Positions 32,600 through 40,794 of a DNA stretch of 64,000 nucleotides are shown here, in pieces (position 1 is the first letter of the stretch; the number at the start of each line of letters is the position of its first letter). The notes under the pieces were generated by a model. It had not been told where the DNA came from and did not search any database. It was given only the letters and a program-made list of their open reading frames with translations. Made by a program: the position numbers and the translations under genes. The DNA comes from Chitinophaga arvensicola (GTDB lineage Bacteria > Bacteroidota > Bacteroidia > Chitinophagales > Chitinophagaceae): contig NZ_FOJG01000001.1 of the NCBI RefSeq assembly GCF_900110835.1, positions 1,747,022 to 1,811,021 on the forward strand. Reading direction: 5' to 3'.

Positions 32600-34138
32600 T
32601 CAATTCCCCCAGTTCTCGCGATCCAGGCTGCGGTACTGTATGGCTTCTGCCATATGCGCGGGTTCTACACTACGGCTCCCTTCCAGGTCTGCAATGGTTC
32701 TGCTGACTTTCAGTATCCGGTCGTACGCCCTGGCAGACAGCTTTAATTTCTGCATGGCCTGCCCCAGTTGTTCCCGGCAGCGATCACTGATCACACATAC
32801 CGATGTCAGCAAACGGCTGTGCATCTGTGCATTGCAATAAATGTTTTCATAGGCAGCAAATCGTTCCGCCTGGATGGCGCGTGCAGCCATCACACGCTCA
32901 CGGATACACGAACTTTTTTCCGCTGCCTGTGTGGAAGATAAATCTGCAAACTCCACCGGCGTAACTTGTACATGCAGATCGATGCGATCGAGCAACGGGC
33001 CGGATACTTTATTGAGATACTCCTGCACCTGTCCTGGGGGACACGAACATTGCCTCGATGGATGATTGAAAAAGCCGCACTTGCATGGATTCATGGCGGC
33101 GAGCAAAACGAAGCTGGCCGGGAAGTCTACGGAATTTTTTGTTCTGGAAATCGTTACTTTTCTTTCTTCTATCGGTTGTCGCATTACCTCCAATACTTTC
33201 CGTTTAAACTCCGGTAATTCATCCAGGAATAATACACCATGATGTGCGAGGGAAATTTCTCCGGGTTGCGGAATGCTGCCACCACCCACCAATGCAGCAT
33301 CGCTGATGGTATGATGCGGAGAACGGAACGGCCGCTGAAGAATCAATGAAGTATGTTCCGGGAGCTTGCCGGCAACGGAATGAATCTTTGTAGTCTCAAG
33401 TGCCTCCTGCAGGGTGAGCGGTGGAAGTATAGTCGGCAAACGCTTCGCCAGCATGGTTTTTCCGGCTCCCGGCGGACCGATCAGGATCGCATTGTGCCCA
33501 CCTGCCGCCGCAATTTCCAATGCACGTTTGATGTGTTGTTGTCCTTTTACTTCGCTGAAATCAAGTCCGGAATGATCGATGGCGGTATAGCATTCACTGG
33601 TGGCTGGCGTTACCGGTGTCAGGCTGCCCGGATCATTGAAAAATTGGATGGCTTCGGCAATATGGGAAATGCCATATATGCTCAAATCGCTCACCATAGC
33701 AGCTTCCAGCGCATTCTGTTTAGGAAGGATAAATCCTTTGAAACCATCCTGCCAGGCCTGCATGGCTATAGGCAAAGCGCCTTTAATTGGTTGAATGGTA
33801 CCATCCAGTGATAGTTCTCCCATCATCAGGTAATGTTCCAGGTGAAGGGGAGATAGCTGACCGGAAGCTGCCATAATACCCGTAGCAATAGGAAGATCGT
33901 AGGCTGCACCCGCCTTGCGGATAGCTGCGGGCGCCATGTTCACCACGGTCCTGGTTCTGGGCATACGAAGTCCCATACACTGAATCGTAGATTCAATACG
34001 CCGCTCACTTTCTTTGACCGCATTGTCCGGCAGTCCTACGATAAATAATTTATTGCCTTTGGAAGATACATTTACCTCTATGGTAATCGTAATGGCATTC
34101 ACGCCCTGGATGGCGCTGCCGAAGGTTTTAACAATCAT
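32600..34138 (-). CDS. comM: ComM/YifB-type AAA+ ATPase (Mg-chelatase fold)
   Basis: This 512-residue protein has an N-terminal Lon-protease-like S5 fold (VNVSSKGNKLFIVGLPDNAV). It is followed by the AAA+ module with Walker A LIGPPGAGKTMLAKRLP, Walker B GVLFLDELPEF and sensor region VTISR. A zinc finger CKCGFFNHPSRQCSC and the C-terminal Mg-chelatase lid follow. ComM is a hexameric helicase that promotes branch migration during integration of transforming DNA. Length and domain order are standard. It is preceded by the MutS-like ATPase gene in the same direction, separated by the terminator at 34172-34210. Confidence 0.93.
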   Translation of the reverse strand: MIVKTFGSAIQGVNAITITIEVNVSSKGNKLFIVGLPDNAVKESERRIESTIQCMGLRMPRTRTVVNMAPAAIRKAGAAYDLPIATGIMAASGQLSPLHLEHYLMMGELSLDGTIQPIKGALPIAMQAWQDGFKGFILPKQNALEAAMVSDLSIYGISHIAEAIQFFNDPGSLTPVTPATSECYTAIDHSGLDFSEVKGQQHIKRALEIAAAGGHNAILIGPPGAGKTMLAKRLPTILPPLTLQEALETTKIHSVAGKLPEHTSLILQRPFRSPHHTISDAALVGGGSIPQPGEISLAHHGVLFLDELPEFKRKVLEVMRQPIEERKVTISRTKNSVDFPASFVLLAAMNPCKCGFFNHPSRQCSCPPGQVQEYLNKVSGPLLDRIDLHVQVTPVEFADLSSTQAAEKSSCIRERVMAARAIQAERFAAYENIYCNAQMHSRLLTSVCVISDRCREQLGQAMQKLKLSARAYDRILKVSRTIADLEGSRSVEPAHMAEAIQYRSLDRENWGN

Positions 34139-34171
34139 ATGGATATCCGGGTTAACGGATACGAATATAAC

Positions 34172-34210
34172 AAATTAGCGGCTAGCCTGCAAAAGCTAAC
34201 CGCTGATTTA
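34172..34210 (-). terminator. terminator after the MutS-like gene
   Basis: AGCGGCTAGC (34177-34186) and GCTAACCGCT (34195-34204) pair with one mismatch around CTGCAAAA, and T-rich sequence follows on the minus strand. It ends 1 bp before the stop codon of the MutS-like gene. Confidence 0.65.
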
Positions 34211-35539
34211 TTACTTTATTTGTGTGAGTAATTCCAGTACTTTCTCCCGTTTTAATATCAGGTAACCTATTTTTTCTTTGGCGATACCATCTTTGAGCAG
34301 GTAAGTGAAATGAAGATCATCATCTATCACGGTGGATTCAAAATATTTAAACTGAATTCTTGGTTCTGTCCGTAATTCTTCTGCCACTTCATACAGGTGT
34401 GTAGAGAGGATGAACAGGCAGTTGGTGCTTTGCAGGAACCCACGGATGACCGCCAGTGAACAGTTCCGGGCATCTTCCACATTGGTGCCTTTAAACATTT
34501 CATCGATCAGTACCAGCCAGTTTTTACCATTGCTGATTTGCAGAATAGTGTTTTTGATACGCTGCACTTCACTATAGAAATAACTCTCTCCCTTGAAAAT
34601 ATTGTCCTGTACCTGTATGTTACTGAAGATACCATGGAAGAAACTCATTTCCATTTTTTCAGCTGGTACCCCCATGCCTATATGTGCCAGGAATACTGCT
34701 ACGCCAACGGCTTTGATAAAGGTAGTTTTACCCGCCATGTTGGCGCCGGTGAGAAACATAAAATGCGAAGTTTCATCCAGCTTCACATCATACGCTACCG
34801 GTTCGTTCAGGATGATATGGTACAGTTGTGTCGCTTTGATCACAGGCCTGTCGCTGCCTGCAAACACAGGGAAATGCAGGTTGTAATGCCGGATGGCTTT
34901 CGCCATAGCGTAATACGCATCCAGTTGCTGGTAGAGTGTCACCAGTTCCTGTATTACTTTCCGGTGTCTTTTCCGGATGTAATTATCATACCGGAGAATT
35001 TCAATGAAATTCAGTTTCCCTTCTTCATCCAGTCGCAGTATCTCGTAAAATTCCTTTTTGGTGAGTAGTTGTTGTGCTCTGTCCAGCAACACTTTCAGCA
35101 CCATAGGTGTTTCGTCCGAATTGAAAGCATTGATAAATGAACGGAATCCTTTCAGCAGTATCACCAGCTGCGTGAAGGAGAATTTGATATAACCAAAATC
35201 CGGTGCGTACAATGTTTTATTCAGTGCGGCATGAAGATACAGGGGCAGTCCTTCGGTGCTGGAAATAGGCTCAATCTGCGCATCCATATAGTTCTCTACT
35301 ACTACGATCGTACCATTGGAGATAATGGACGGCCAGTTGTTTTCCTGGTCCAGGATATACTGCAATGCACGCTGTCTGTTCTGGATCGTTGGAATATCTT
35401 GTAAGGGATTGCTGAAAAGTTGCCGTAGGTATTCGCGTCCACCGGCAGTGGTGGTGAAATCGAGCCGGTGAAACAGGGAGAATTCTTCATCCCGGTTAAA
35501 AATAGACAGGTCGTAATAGGATGTTTTGTCCAGTTGCAT
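34211..35539 (-). CDS. MutS-family ATPase lacking the mismatch-recognition domain
   Basis: The protein is 442 residues, about half the length of MutS. Residues 1-250 correspond to the helical core/lever region, starting FSLFHRLDFTTTAGGREYLR. Residues 260-440 are the ABC-type ATPase with Walker A TGANMAGKTTF, signature-region SYFYSEVQRI, Walker B LVLIDEMFKGT and a terminal STHLYEVAEEL switch. The mismatch-binding MutS-I domain is absent, so this is a MutS-like protein common in Bacteroidota, not a repair MutS. Its role is unknown. It is monocistronic between two clear terminators. A -7-like TATCCTTG lies at 35575-35582. Confidence 0.87.
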   Translation of the reverse strand: MQLDKTSYYDLSIFNRDEEFSLFHRLDFTTTAGGREYLRQLFSNPLQDIPTIQNRQRALQYILDQENNWPSIISNGTIVVVENYMDAQIEPISSTEGLPLYLHAALNKTLYAPDFGYIKFSFTQLVILLKGFRSFINAFNSDETPMVLKVLLDRAQQLLTKKEFYEILRLDEEGKLNFIEILRYDNYIRKRHRKVIQELVTLYQQLDAYYAMAKAIRHYNLHFPVFAGSDRPVIKATQLYHIILNEPVAYDVKLDETSHFMFLTGANMAGKTTFIKAVGVAVFLAHIGMGVPAEKMEMSFFHGIFSNIQVQDNIFKGESYFYSEVQRIKNTILQISNGKNWLVLIDEMFKGTNVEDARNCSLAVIRGFLQSTNCLFILSTHLYEVAEELRTEPRIQFKYFESTVIDDDLHFTYLLKDGIAKEKIGYLILKREKVLELLTQIK

Positions 35540-35617
35540 GCAGCATCTTTTTTGGTGAATCTACGGTGTAGATGCAAGGATAGAGAAATTCCATAAGATT
35601 TGAAAGGCTGCGCTGGC

Positions 35618-35657
35618 ATTTTGGTAAATGCAGCAGGAGTGCTGCATTTACCAAAAT
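35618..35657 (-). terminator. terminator downstream of dihydroorotase
   Basis: A perfect 18-bp stem (ATTTTGGTAAATGCAGCA and its complement) has a 4-nt loop, GGAG, and A/T-rich ends. It lies just past the stop codon of the dihydroorotase gene. Confidence 0.85.
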
Positions 35658-35663
35658 AAGCAA

Positions 35664-37007
35664 CTATCGGCTGAATGCCAGTCGATGGCCCAGTACATTT
35701 TCATTGAAAACACCATCGGCATACGCCAGGTGCCCACTTACAAAAGTATGTGTAACGGCCGCCGGGAAGGTATGTCCTTCAAACGGACTCCAGGCGCATT
35801 TATAATAGATATTCTCTTTCTTTACATTGGTCTGGCCATTCAGATCTACAATCACACAATCCGCATAATATCCTTCTCTCAGAAATCCTCTTTCCTTTAC
35901 CTGGAAACAGATGGCAGGCGCATGGCTCATTTTTTCGACTACCTTTTCAATGGTGATATCACCCTGACGGGCATGTTCCAGCATCAGCAGCAGGCTGTGT
36001 TGTACCAATGGAACACCGGATGGCGCCTGTATATAGGGAAGTTGTTTTTCTTCCCAGGTATGCGGAGCGTGGTCGGTGGCAATGATGTCCAGGCGGTCGT
36101 CCAAGAGGCCTTGCCAGAGCGCGGCTTTATTGTCGGGCGACTTGATCGCCGGGTTGCATTTAATCAGGTTGCCATATTGTGCATAGTCATCTGCTGTGAA
36201 ATGAAGATGATGTACGCATACTTCTGCAGTGATCCTTTTTTCTGCCAGCGGCAGCATGTTGCTGAACAGCTGTAATTCCCTGGCGGTGGAAATATGCAGG
36301 ATATGCAGGCGGGCGTTGTGTTTCTGTGCAAACTGGATGGCTACCAGCGACGACTCGAAACAGGCTTCCACATTGCGTATCAGCGGATGATCCGCCGCAG
36401 TGAGCTGATCTCCTTTTTCCCGCTGAAATGCTTCCATATTGGCGCGGATGATCTTCTCATCTTCACAGTGGGTGGCGATCAGCAGTTCGCTGTTGGAAAA
36501 TACCGTGTCGAGGGTCAGGTAATTATCTACCAGCATATTACCGGTAGAAGAGCCCATGAATATTTTTACGCCGCAAACACTTTCTTTCTTGGCGTTCGTT
36601 TTTAATATTTCTTCCACGTTATCATTGGCAGCTCCCATAAAAAAGGAGTAGTTCGCCAGGGAGTGGTGTTGTCCGATGGTATATTTATCTTCCAGCAGCT
36701 CCTGGGTCAGGGCAGCAGGTTTAGTGTTGGGCATTTCCATGAAGCTGGTGGTGCCGCCGGCTACTGCCGCACGTGCTTCGGTGTAAATAGTGGCCTTCTG
36801 GGTCAGTCCCGGTTCGCGGAAATGTACCTGGTCATCTATAACGCCCGGCAGTAAGTGCTTGCCTTCTCCGTTAATTTCTGTGTAGTTACCGCTGATGGTG
36901 ATATGAGGCGCTATTTTTTCAATGCGGTGGCCTTTGATCCATACATCCTGTACCGTGGTGCGACCTTCGTTGACCACGGCTATATTCCTGATGAGGTAGT
37001 TTTGCAT
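35664..37007 (-). CDS. pyrC: dihydroorotase
   Basis: This 447-residue amidohydrolase of the class I dihydroorotase type closes carbamoyl-aspartate to dihydroorotate in pyrimidine synthesis. Visible motifs are the metal site PGVIDDQVHFREPG (54-67), VAGGTTSFMEMPNTKP (substrate loop), the central HCEDE and LHILHISTARE histidines, and TDHAPHTWEEK with the catalytic Asp. The usual H-x-H pair reads Q60-V-H62, so the first metal His is Gln. I recall this DDQVHFREPG form from other Bacteroidota enzymes, so it is probably a lineage trait and not an inactivating change. A TACCTTTG box lies 4 bp before the ATG. Next to it are porT and menG. Confidence 0.9.
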   Translation of the reverse strand: MQNYLIRNIAVVNEGRTTVQDVWIKGHRIEKIAPHITISGNYTEINGEGKHLLPGVIDDQVHFREPGLTQKATIYTEARAAVAGGTTSFMEMPNTKPAALTQELLEDKYTIGQHHSLANYSFFMGAANDNVEEILKTNAKKESVCGVKIFMGSSTGNMLVDNYLTLDTVFSNSELLIATHCEDEKIIRANMEAFQREKGDQLTAADHPLIRNVEACFESSLVAIQFAQKHNARLHILHISTARELQLFSNMLPLAEKRITAEVCVHHLHFTADDYAQYGNLIKCNPAIKSPDNKAALWQGLLDDRLDIIATDHAPHTWEEKQLPYIQAPSGVPLVQHSLLLMLEHARQGDITIEKVVEKMSHAPAICFQVKERGFLREGYYADCVIVDLNGQTNVKKENIYYKCAWSPFEGHTFPAAVTHTFVSGHLAYADGVFNENVLGHRLAFSR

Positions 37008-37011
37008 GGCG

Positions 37012-37019
37012 CAAAGGTA
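37012..37019 (-). promoter_or_regulatory. -7 box TACCTTTG 4 bp before dihydroorotase
   Basis: A perfect box on the minus strand is followed by CGCC and then the ATG, which predicts a leaderless transcript. Confidence 0.55.
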
Positions 37020-37070
37020 GAAAATTTACAGGAGGCAGGGAAGGGTAAACCATACAGATTCCCGGTAGAT

Positions 37071-37769
37071 TTATCCTTCCAGGTGTATCGAAAATACGAT
37101 CATTCTCGATTGCAGCTTCTCCACCACATTAGAGTACCGCAGGTTGGGATCTTTAACGTGTACATTGCCGAAACCATTACTGATCTTGAATTCCGGGGCA
37201 AAAATGAAGCTTTCAAAATAGAATTCAAAACCAGCGCCTACTTCATAACCATAGTCGCTTTTCTTGATCTTCACCAGGTCTTCCGCCCGGCGTAAGCGGG
37301 CGCTGGAGGCCAGGTCATAATCGTATTTCAAACCGGCAATGGTGTATACACGCATGTTGCCGATACGGTCCGACTTAAATTTTATCTGCAGCGGGAAGCT
37401 TAATAGAATGGATTCGATCTTTTTTTCCGTATCCTGGGGTTTGGGATAAGTATCCCGGTAGTACAGATTTTTGGAGGCAAAAATGAGCTGCGGATTAAAA
37501 CGCAGGTCAAAATGCTCGGTCAGCCTCGCATTGGCCAGCAACCCCAGGTTGAACCCCATGGTCTTCAGCGGTTCGGCTACCATAATAGAATCGGTAGCCA
37601 GGAAAGCGGGTGAATGCTCCAGTTTGAAATACGACTGGTTTGCAGCCAGCGTAATACCAAAGTAATAGGGTTTTGCATCGTGTTCCAACATATTCATCTG
37701 GGTTTGCGCCCTGGCAGGAAGCACCCCGAATACAATGAATATCAGCGCGTAGCGCAGTAAATGGAACAT
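37071..37769 (-). CDS. porT: PorT/SprT-like type IX secretion protein
   Basis: The protein is 232 residues from the ATG at 37769 (the first ATG, 24 bp upstream, gives an unusual hydrophilic start). The signal peptide is LLRYALIFIVFGVLPARAQ. The mature part is an eight-stranded-type outer-membrane beta barrel: PYYFGITLAANQSYFKLEH, LGLLANARLTEHFDLRF, ILLSFPLQIKFKSDRIGNM and so on, ending in ...SRMIVFSIHLEG. Size, pattern and its position overlapping the end of menG/ubiE match PorT of Bacteroidota. PorT is needed for secretion of proteins with a type IX C-terminal domain, such as the DUF1501 protein here. The 28-bp overlap with menG implies co-transcription. Confidence 0.8.
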   Translation of the reverse strand: MFHLLRYALIFIVFGVLPARAQTQMNMLEHDAKPYYFGITLAANQSYFKLEHSPAFLATDSIMVAEPLKTMGFNLGLLANARLTEHFDLRFNPQLIFASKNLYYRDTYPKPQDTEKKIESILLSFPLQIKFKSDRIGNMRVYTIAGLKYDYDLASSARLRRAEDLVKIKKSDYGYEVGAGFEFYFESFIFAPEFKISNGFGNVHVKDPNLRYSNVVEKLQSRMIVFSIHLEG

Positions 37770-38488
37770 ATGCCGAATGTTAGCGTTTTGCATGTAACGG
37801 CCTGGAAACGGGTATTGGTTAAAATAGTTCGCATTGCTTCACCCTGTGGAAACGCTTTCACAGATTCCGGCAAATAGCTGTAGGCCGCCTGGCTTTTGGC
37901 TATCCATTTCCCGATCAGAGGTGTGATATAACGAAAATACGAATTATATAATTGTTTAATAGGAAAAACTGTGGGATTCGAAAATTCTAGGATCACTAAT
38001 TTGCCCCCCGGCTTCAATACCCGGTACATTTCAGACAACCCTTTTTCCAGGTGCTCAAAATTGCGTACACCGAAAGCCACCGTTATCGCATCAAACGTCT
38101 GGTCCGGAAAACTTATTGTCTCGCTATCGCCGCTTTGCAGGGTAATTTTATCGCCCAAACCAAGTTTCTCGATCTTTTCCCGTCCATGAGCCAGCATTCC
38201 TTCAGAAATATCAATACCCACTATTTTATCCGGATGAAGGCGCTTTTCTGCCATAATCGCAAAATCACCGGTGCCTGTGGCCACGTCCAGCATGAGTTTC
38301 GGCTGTATTGATTTCAGGTATCCCAGCGCTTTCTTACGCCAGATAATGTCGATTCCAAGCGACATAAAGTGATTAAGAAAGTCATAGCGATAAGCAATAT
38401 CATCAAACATGGTCGCTATCTGCTCCTTCTTGCTTAATTTTGACCCTTCAAAGGGAACGATCTTCTGAACATTTGCATTTTCTGACAT
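37742..38488 (-). CDS. menG: demethylmenaquinone methyltransferase
   Basis: This 248-residue SAM-dependent methyltransferase (UbiE/MenG) does the last step of menaquinone synthesis. Diagnostic blocks are MFDDIAYRYDFLNHFMSLGID (start of the family), the SAM-binding LDVATGTGDFAI, VGIDISEGML, DAITVAFGVRNFEHL and YRVLKPGGKLVILEFS. The start is the ATG at 38488 (MSENANVQ); a TTG 9 bp upstream falls inside the TAACTTTG box at 38495-38502. The 3' end overlaps porT. Only menaquinone is likely in this phylum, so menG is preferred over ubiE. Confidence 0.93.
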   Translation of the reverse strand: MSENANVQKIVPFEGSKLSKKEQIATMFDDIAYRYDFLNHFMSLGIDIIWRKKALGYLKSIQPKLMLDVATGTGDFAIMAEKRLHPDKIVGIDISEGMLAHGREKIEKLGLGDKITLQSGDSETISFPDQTFDAITVAFGVRNFEHLEKGLSEMYRVLKPGGKLVILEFSNPTVFPIKQLYNSYFRYITPLIGKWIAKSQAAYSYLPESVKAFPQGEAMRTILTNTRFQAVTCKTLTFGICSIYCATR

Positions 38489-38494
38489 AGTGCG

Positions 38495-38502
38495 CAAAGT
38501 TA
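38495..38502 (-). promoter_or_regulatory. -7 box TAACTTTG of menG-porT
   Basis: A perfect box lies 6 bp before the ATG on the minus strand. It decides the start in favour of 38488. Confidence 0.55.
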
Positions 38503-38574
38503 AAGAAATGTAGTCATGTGGCAGTATGCAAATATGGAGATACGGGATTTTTAATGGAACAAAGCAATATCATT

Positions 38575-39183
38575 ATGGTTATTAAATCAGCAGAATATCT
38601 TATCAGTAGCCCCGATTGGGAAAAATGCCCGGTGCCGAACCTGCCGGAATACGCATTTATTGGCCGGTCTAACGTAGGTAAGTCTTCTTTGATCAATATT
38701 CTGGCTAATAATGAAAAATTAGCCAAAACGTCCGGTACCCCCGGTAAAACACAGCTGATTAATCATTTTGTCATCAATAAAGCCTGGTACCTGGTAGATT
38801 TACCCGGCTACGGATTCGCAAAGAGAAGCATGTCTCAACGCCGCCAGTGGCAACAGATGATCGAAAATTACCTGCGTAAGCGCCCCAACCTGGTCAGTGT
38901 ATTTGTGCTGATCGACAGCCGCCATTCACCACAACAGATAGATATTGATTTTATTACCGACCTGGGCACATGGAATATCCCTTTCAGCCTTGTATTCACC
39001 AAAGCCGATAAAAGCACGCAGGCGGAAGTAAGTAAGAATGTAAAAGCTTTCCTTAATAAAATGAGAGAAACCTGGCAATTCCTCCCTCCCAACTTTGTGA
39101 CTTCTACCGTGAAGAAGTCCGGCAGGGATGCGATTCTGAATTATATCGATGAACTGAACGCACAGTTCCGGGCCATCGCCTGA
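38575..39183 (+). CDS. engB: ribosome biogenesis GTP-binding protein YsxC/EngB
   Basis: This 202-residue small GTPase is needed for 50S assembly. GTPase motifs are G1 GRSNVGKS (after YAFIGRSNVGKSSLINILA), G2 TSGTPGKTQ, G3 DLPGYGFA and G4 TKADK. The N-terminal MVIKSAEYLISSPDWEKCP is the usual family start, so the ATG at 38575 is chosen. An ATG 21 bp upstream (38554) and a GTG at 38518 are also in frame. It is divergent from menG, with both promoters in the short gap. A strong terminator follows. Confidence 0.95.
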   Translation: MVIKSAEYLISSPDWEKCPVPNLPEYAFIGRSNVGKSSLINILANNEKLAKTSGTPGKTQLINHFVINKAWYLVDLPGYGFAKRSMSQRRQWQQMIENYLRKRPNLVSVFVLIDSRHSPQQIDIDFITDLGTWNIPFSLVFTKADKSTQAEVSKNVKAFLNKMRETWQFLPPNFVTSTVKKSGRDAILNYIDELNAQFRAIA

Positions 39184-39200
39184 TCCATCGTTCAAATAGA

Positions 39201-39237
39201 AAAAGAACCCCGGCTAATAGCCGGGGTTCTTTTTTTA
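39201..39237. terminator. bidirectional rho-independent terminator
   Basis: A 12-bp perfect stem, AGAACCCCGGCT / AGCCGGGGTTCT, has loop AAT, with A-run before and T-run after. It is shared by the convergent engB (plus) and lipoprotein (minus) genes. Confidence 0.95.
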
Positions 39238-39618
39238 TTTGACTTTTCTAAAGGTCTGTGTATACATTTCCGGATTGGGGTTGTAGAGTACAAGCAGGTT
39301 ACCGGTGAAGCTGGCGATATTTACCGAGTTCCAGCCATCATGGATCGTCAGCTTCCACGTTTTGTCATCTATCGGCACAAATTCGTAAGTCGAGGTTACC
39401 ATCAACGTATCGTTGAAATAATAACGGTATTCGTTGTTTTGAAAATTGGCGATCACCTTATCCTTTATCTCTACCCTGGCCCCTGCAAAGCCTCCAACGG
39501 ACTCGATCAGTTGCCACTTACCTTCAATAGAGGTAATATGGGGTGTTTCTTTTTTATTACAACCGGTGCCAACAAATAATAACAGTGACAGTATAACAAA
39601 TTGAAAATGAATTTTCAT
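39235..39618 (-). CDS. lipocalin-like lipoprotein
   Basis: The protein is 127 residues from the ATG at 39618. MKIHFQFVILSLLLFVGTGC is a lipoprotein signal with the lipobox cysteine at 20. The mature part (SIEGKWQLIES, FQNNEYRYYFND, DKTWKLTIHD) has the W-x-L strand pattern of lipocalin-like domains that Bacteroidota carry in many copies. It resembles the neighbouring protein 39771-40166 in layout, so the two are probably paralogues. It has its own ECF-type promoter at 39677-39709. The ligand and role are unknown; envelope stress would fit the promoter type. Confidence 0.78.
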   Translation of the reverse strand: MKIHFQFVILSLLLFVGTGCNKKETPHITSIEGKWQLIESVGGFAGARVEIKDKVIANFQNNEYRYYFNDTLMVTSTYEFVPIDDKTWKLTIHDGWNSVNIASFTGNLLVLYNPNPEMYTQTFRKVK

Positions 39619-39676
39619 GACGGGAGTTTTATCATGTGAACGATTTTGGTATCCCTTTATCCAGGGTATTGATTGC

Positions 39677-39709
39677 CTGTATAGCGTAAAAGCAATACTA
39701 AAAGTTACA
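39677..39709 (-). promoter_or_regulatory. ECF-sigma-type promoter of the lipoprotein gene (copy A)
   Basis: On the minus strand TGTAACTTTT (39709-39700) is followed after 13 bp by CGCTATACAG (39686-39677). The AAC-N17-CG arrangement matches extracytoplasmic-function sigma promoters. The same two 10-mers occur at 40663-40694. Confidence 0.6.
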
Positions 39710-39770
39710 CATTTTCCCATGAAAATACCAGCCGTATCGCCCACTGACAACAGATAGCAGTGCAAGTTAT

Positions 39771-40166
39771 TTATGGCTGCACTCTTACATAAATGAGTGC
39801 ATTCTCTTCGTCGTCATCCGTCCTGTTGATATACAAACTATCATTCACAATTTGTACGTAAGACATCTGCGAATTTGCCGTAATGATTTTCCATTTCTTC
39901 CCCGTTATCGTTTCCGTCAGTTCCATACGATAGGTAGTCGCATTCAGTTGCAGATCGTTCACCAGGATCCGGTAGTCCTGTTGCTGAAAGATCGCAATCT
40001 GTGTATCCCTGATTTCGCTGTTCACGCCAGGGGTAGTGCTTTTAGCAGCTACCAGCCGCCATTGCCCTTCCAGTAAGGGTTGCTGTGGTTGCACATCTCT
40101 TTTTTTACAGGAATACAGGGAGAGCAGTAAAAAAACTATAAACTTCAGGTTCGTGTTAATGATCAA
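39771..40166 (-). CDS. lipocalin-like lipoprotein (paralogue)
   Basis: The protein is 131 residues, starting at a TTG (40166) that overlaps the TGA of the upstream gene as TTGA. MIINTNLKFIVFLLLSLYSC is a lipoprotein signal with Cys at 20. The mature part (LLEGQWRLVAAKSTTPG, IAIFQQQDYRILVND, KKWKIITANSQMSYVQI) repeats the lipocalin-like strand order of the protein at 39235-39618. It is the second gene of a two-gene unit. Function is unknown. The TTG start with stop overlap implies translational coupling and a lower product level. Confidence 0.72.
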   Translation of the reverse strand: MIINTNLKFIVFLLLSLYSCKKRDVQPQQPLLEGQWRLVAAKSTTPGVNSEIRDTQIAIFQQQDYRILVNDLQLNATTYRMELTETITGKKWKIITANSQMSYVQIVNDSLYINRTDDDEENALIYVRVQP

Positions 40167-40642
40167 TTGAATATTTTATTGTTGCTGATTGTTTGATTGA
40201 TTTGTTGTTGAAAAGCCTTGATATAGGAAGGATTTTCGCTCGGCAGATCCAGGTAGATGACAGTGGAATCGCCGGTATTTTCCTGGATATAGGTGAAGCC
40301 TACAAAAGGAGCGTCTGCGGCGCCTCTGTAGGAATAATTAAGCACGTTGGAATCTGCTTTTACCGCTTCACGTGGAAAGCTGCTCAGATACGGCTTCAGA
40401 CTGTCGTGCAGGGCATCAGAAAGTTTTTTGGTAGTCACCCCGCTGCTGTTTTGGGTAACCAGGTAGCTGCTATCCGGCGTAATCTGAAGTTTGGAGGAAG
40501 AACCAGTTGCTTCATGGTACCCGTTATCGTAAGACACTACAAGACAAGGTGCAGGGTGTGCTCCTCCGGACTTTTCCGTACAGGCAATTGCACTGCAGAT
40601 AGCCATTAAACATAGTGCTACAAAGGATTTTGGTACAGTCAT
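40163..40642 (-). CDS. hypothetical lipoprotein, first gene of an ECF-type operon
   Basis: The protein is 159 residues. MTVPKSFVALCLMAICSAIAC is a lipoprotein signal with lipobox SAIAC (Cys 21). The mature domain is beta-rich (LVVSYDNGYHEATGSSSKLQ, STVIYLDLPSENPSY) with a central helix and ends in basic/Asn-rich residues. No named family is recognised. It overlaps the downstream lipocalin-like gene by 4 bp. The promoter at 40663-40694 leaves a leader of about 15-20 nt, and a palindrome lies further upstream at 40742-40759. Confidence 0.72.
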   Translation of the reverse strand: MTVPKSFVALCLMAICSAIACTEKSGGAHPAPCLVVSYDNGYHEATGSSSKLQITPDSSYLVTQNSSGVTTKKLSDALHDSLKPYLSSFPREAVKADSNVLNYSYRGAADAPFVGFTYIQENTGDSTVIYLDLPSENPSYIKAFQQQINQTISNNKIFN

Positions 40643-40662
40643 GGTAAATGATATTTTAATGA

Positions 40663-40694
40663 CTGTATAGCGGGGATTGACAAAAAAAGTTACA
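40663..40694 (-). promoter_or_regulatory. ECF-sigma-type promoter of the lipoprotein operon (copy B)
   Basis: TGTAACTTTT (40694-40685) and CGCTATACAG (40672-40663), 12 bp apart on the minus strand, are identical 10-mers to copy A. The 12/13-bp difference in spacing is within the tolerance of ECF promoters. Confidence 0.6.
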
Positions 40695-40741
40695 GGAAAA
40701 TAGGAAGATAATATAGCTTGATAAGGGGAGAAACAGCCACC

Positions 40742-40759
40742 TGACGTGGTATCACGTCA
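40742..40759. promoter_or_regulatory. palindrome TGACGTG-GTAT-CACGTCA
   Basis: A perfect 7-bp inverted repeat lies in the gap between the lipoprotein operon and the RNase H-like gene. The A-run that follows it on the plus strand is on the wrong side for a minus-strand terminator, so an operator is possible. Confidence 0.4.
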
Positions 40760-40794
40760 AAAAAATTGAGAGAGGTACAAAAAAACGGGGCGCC

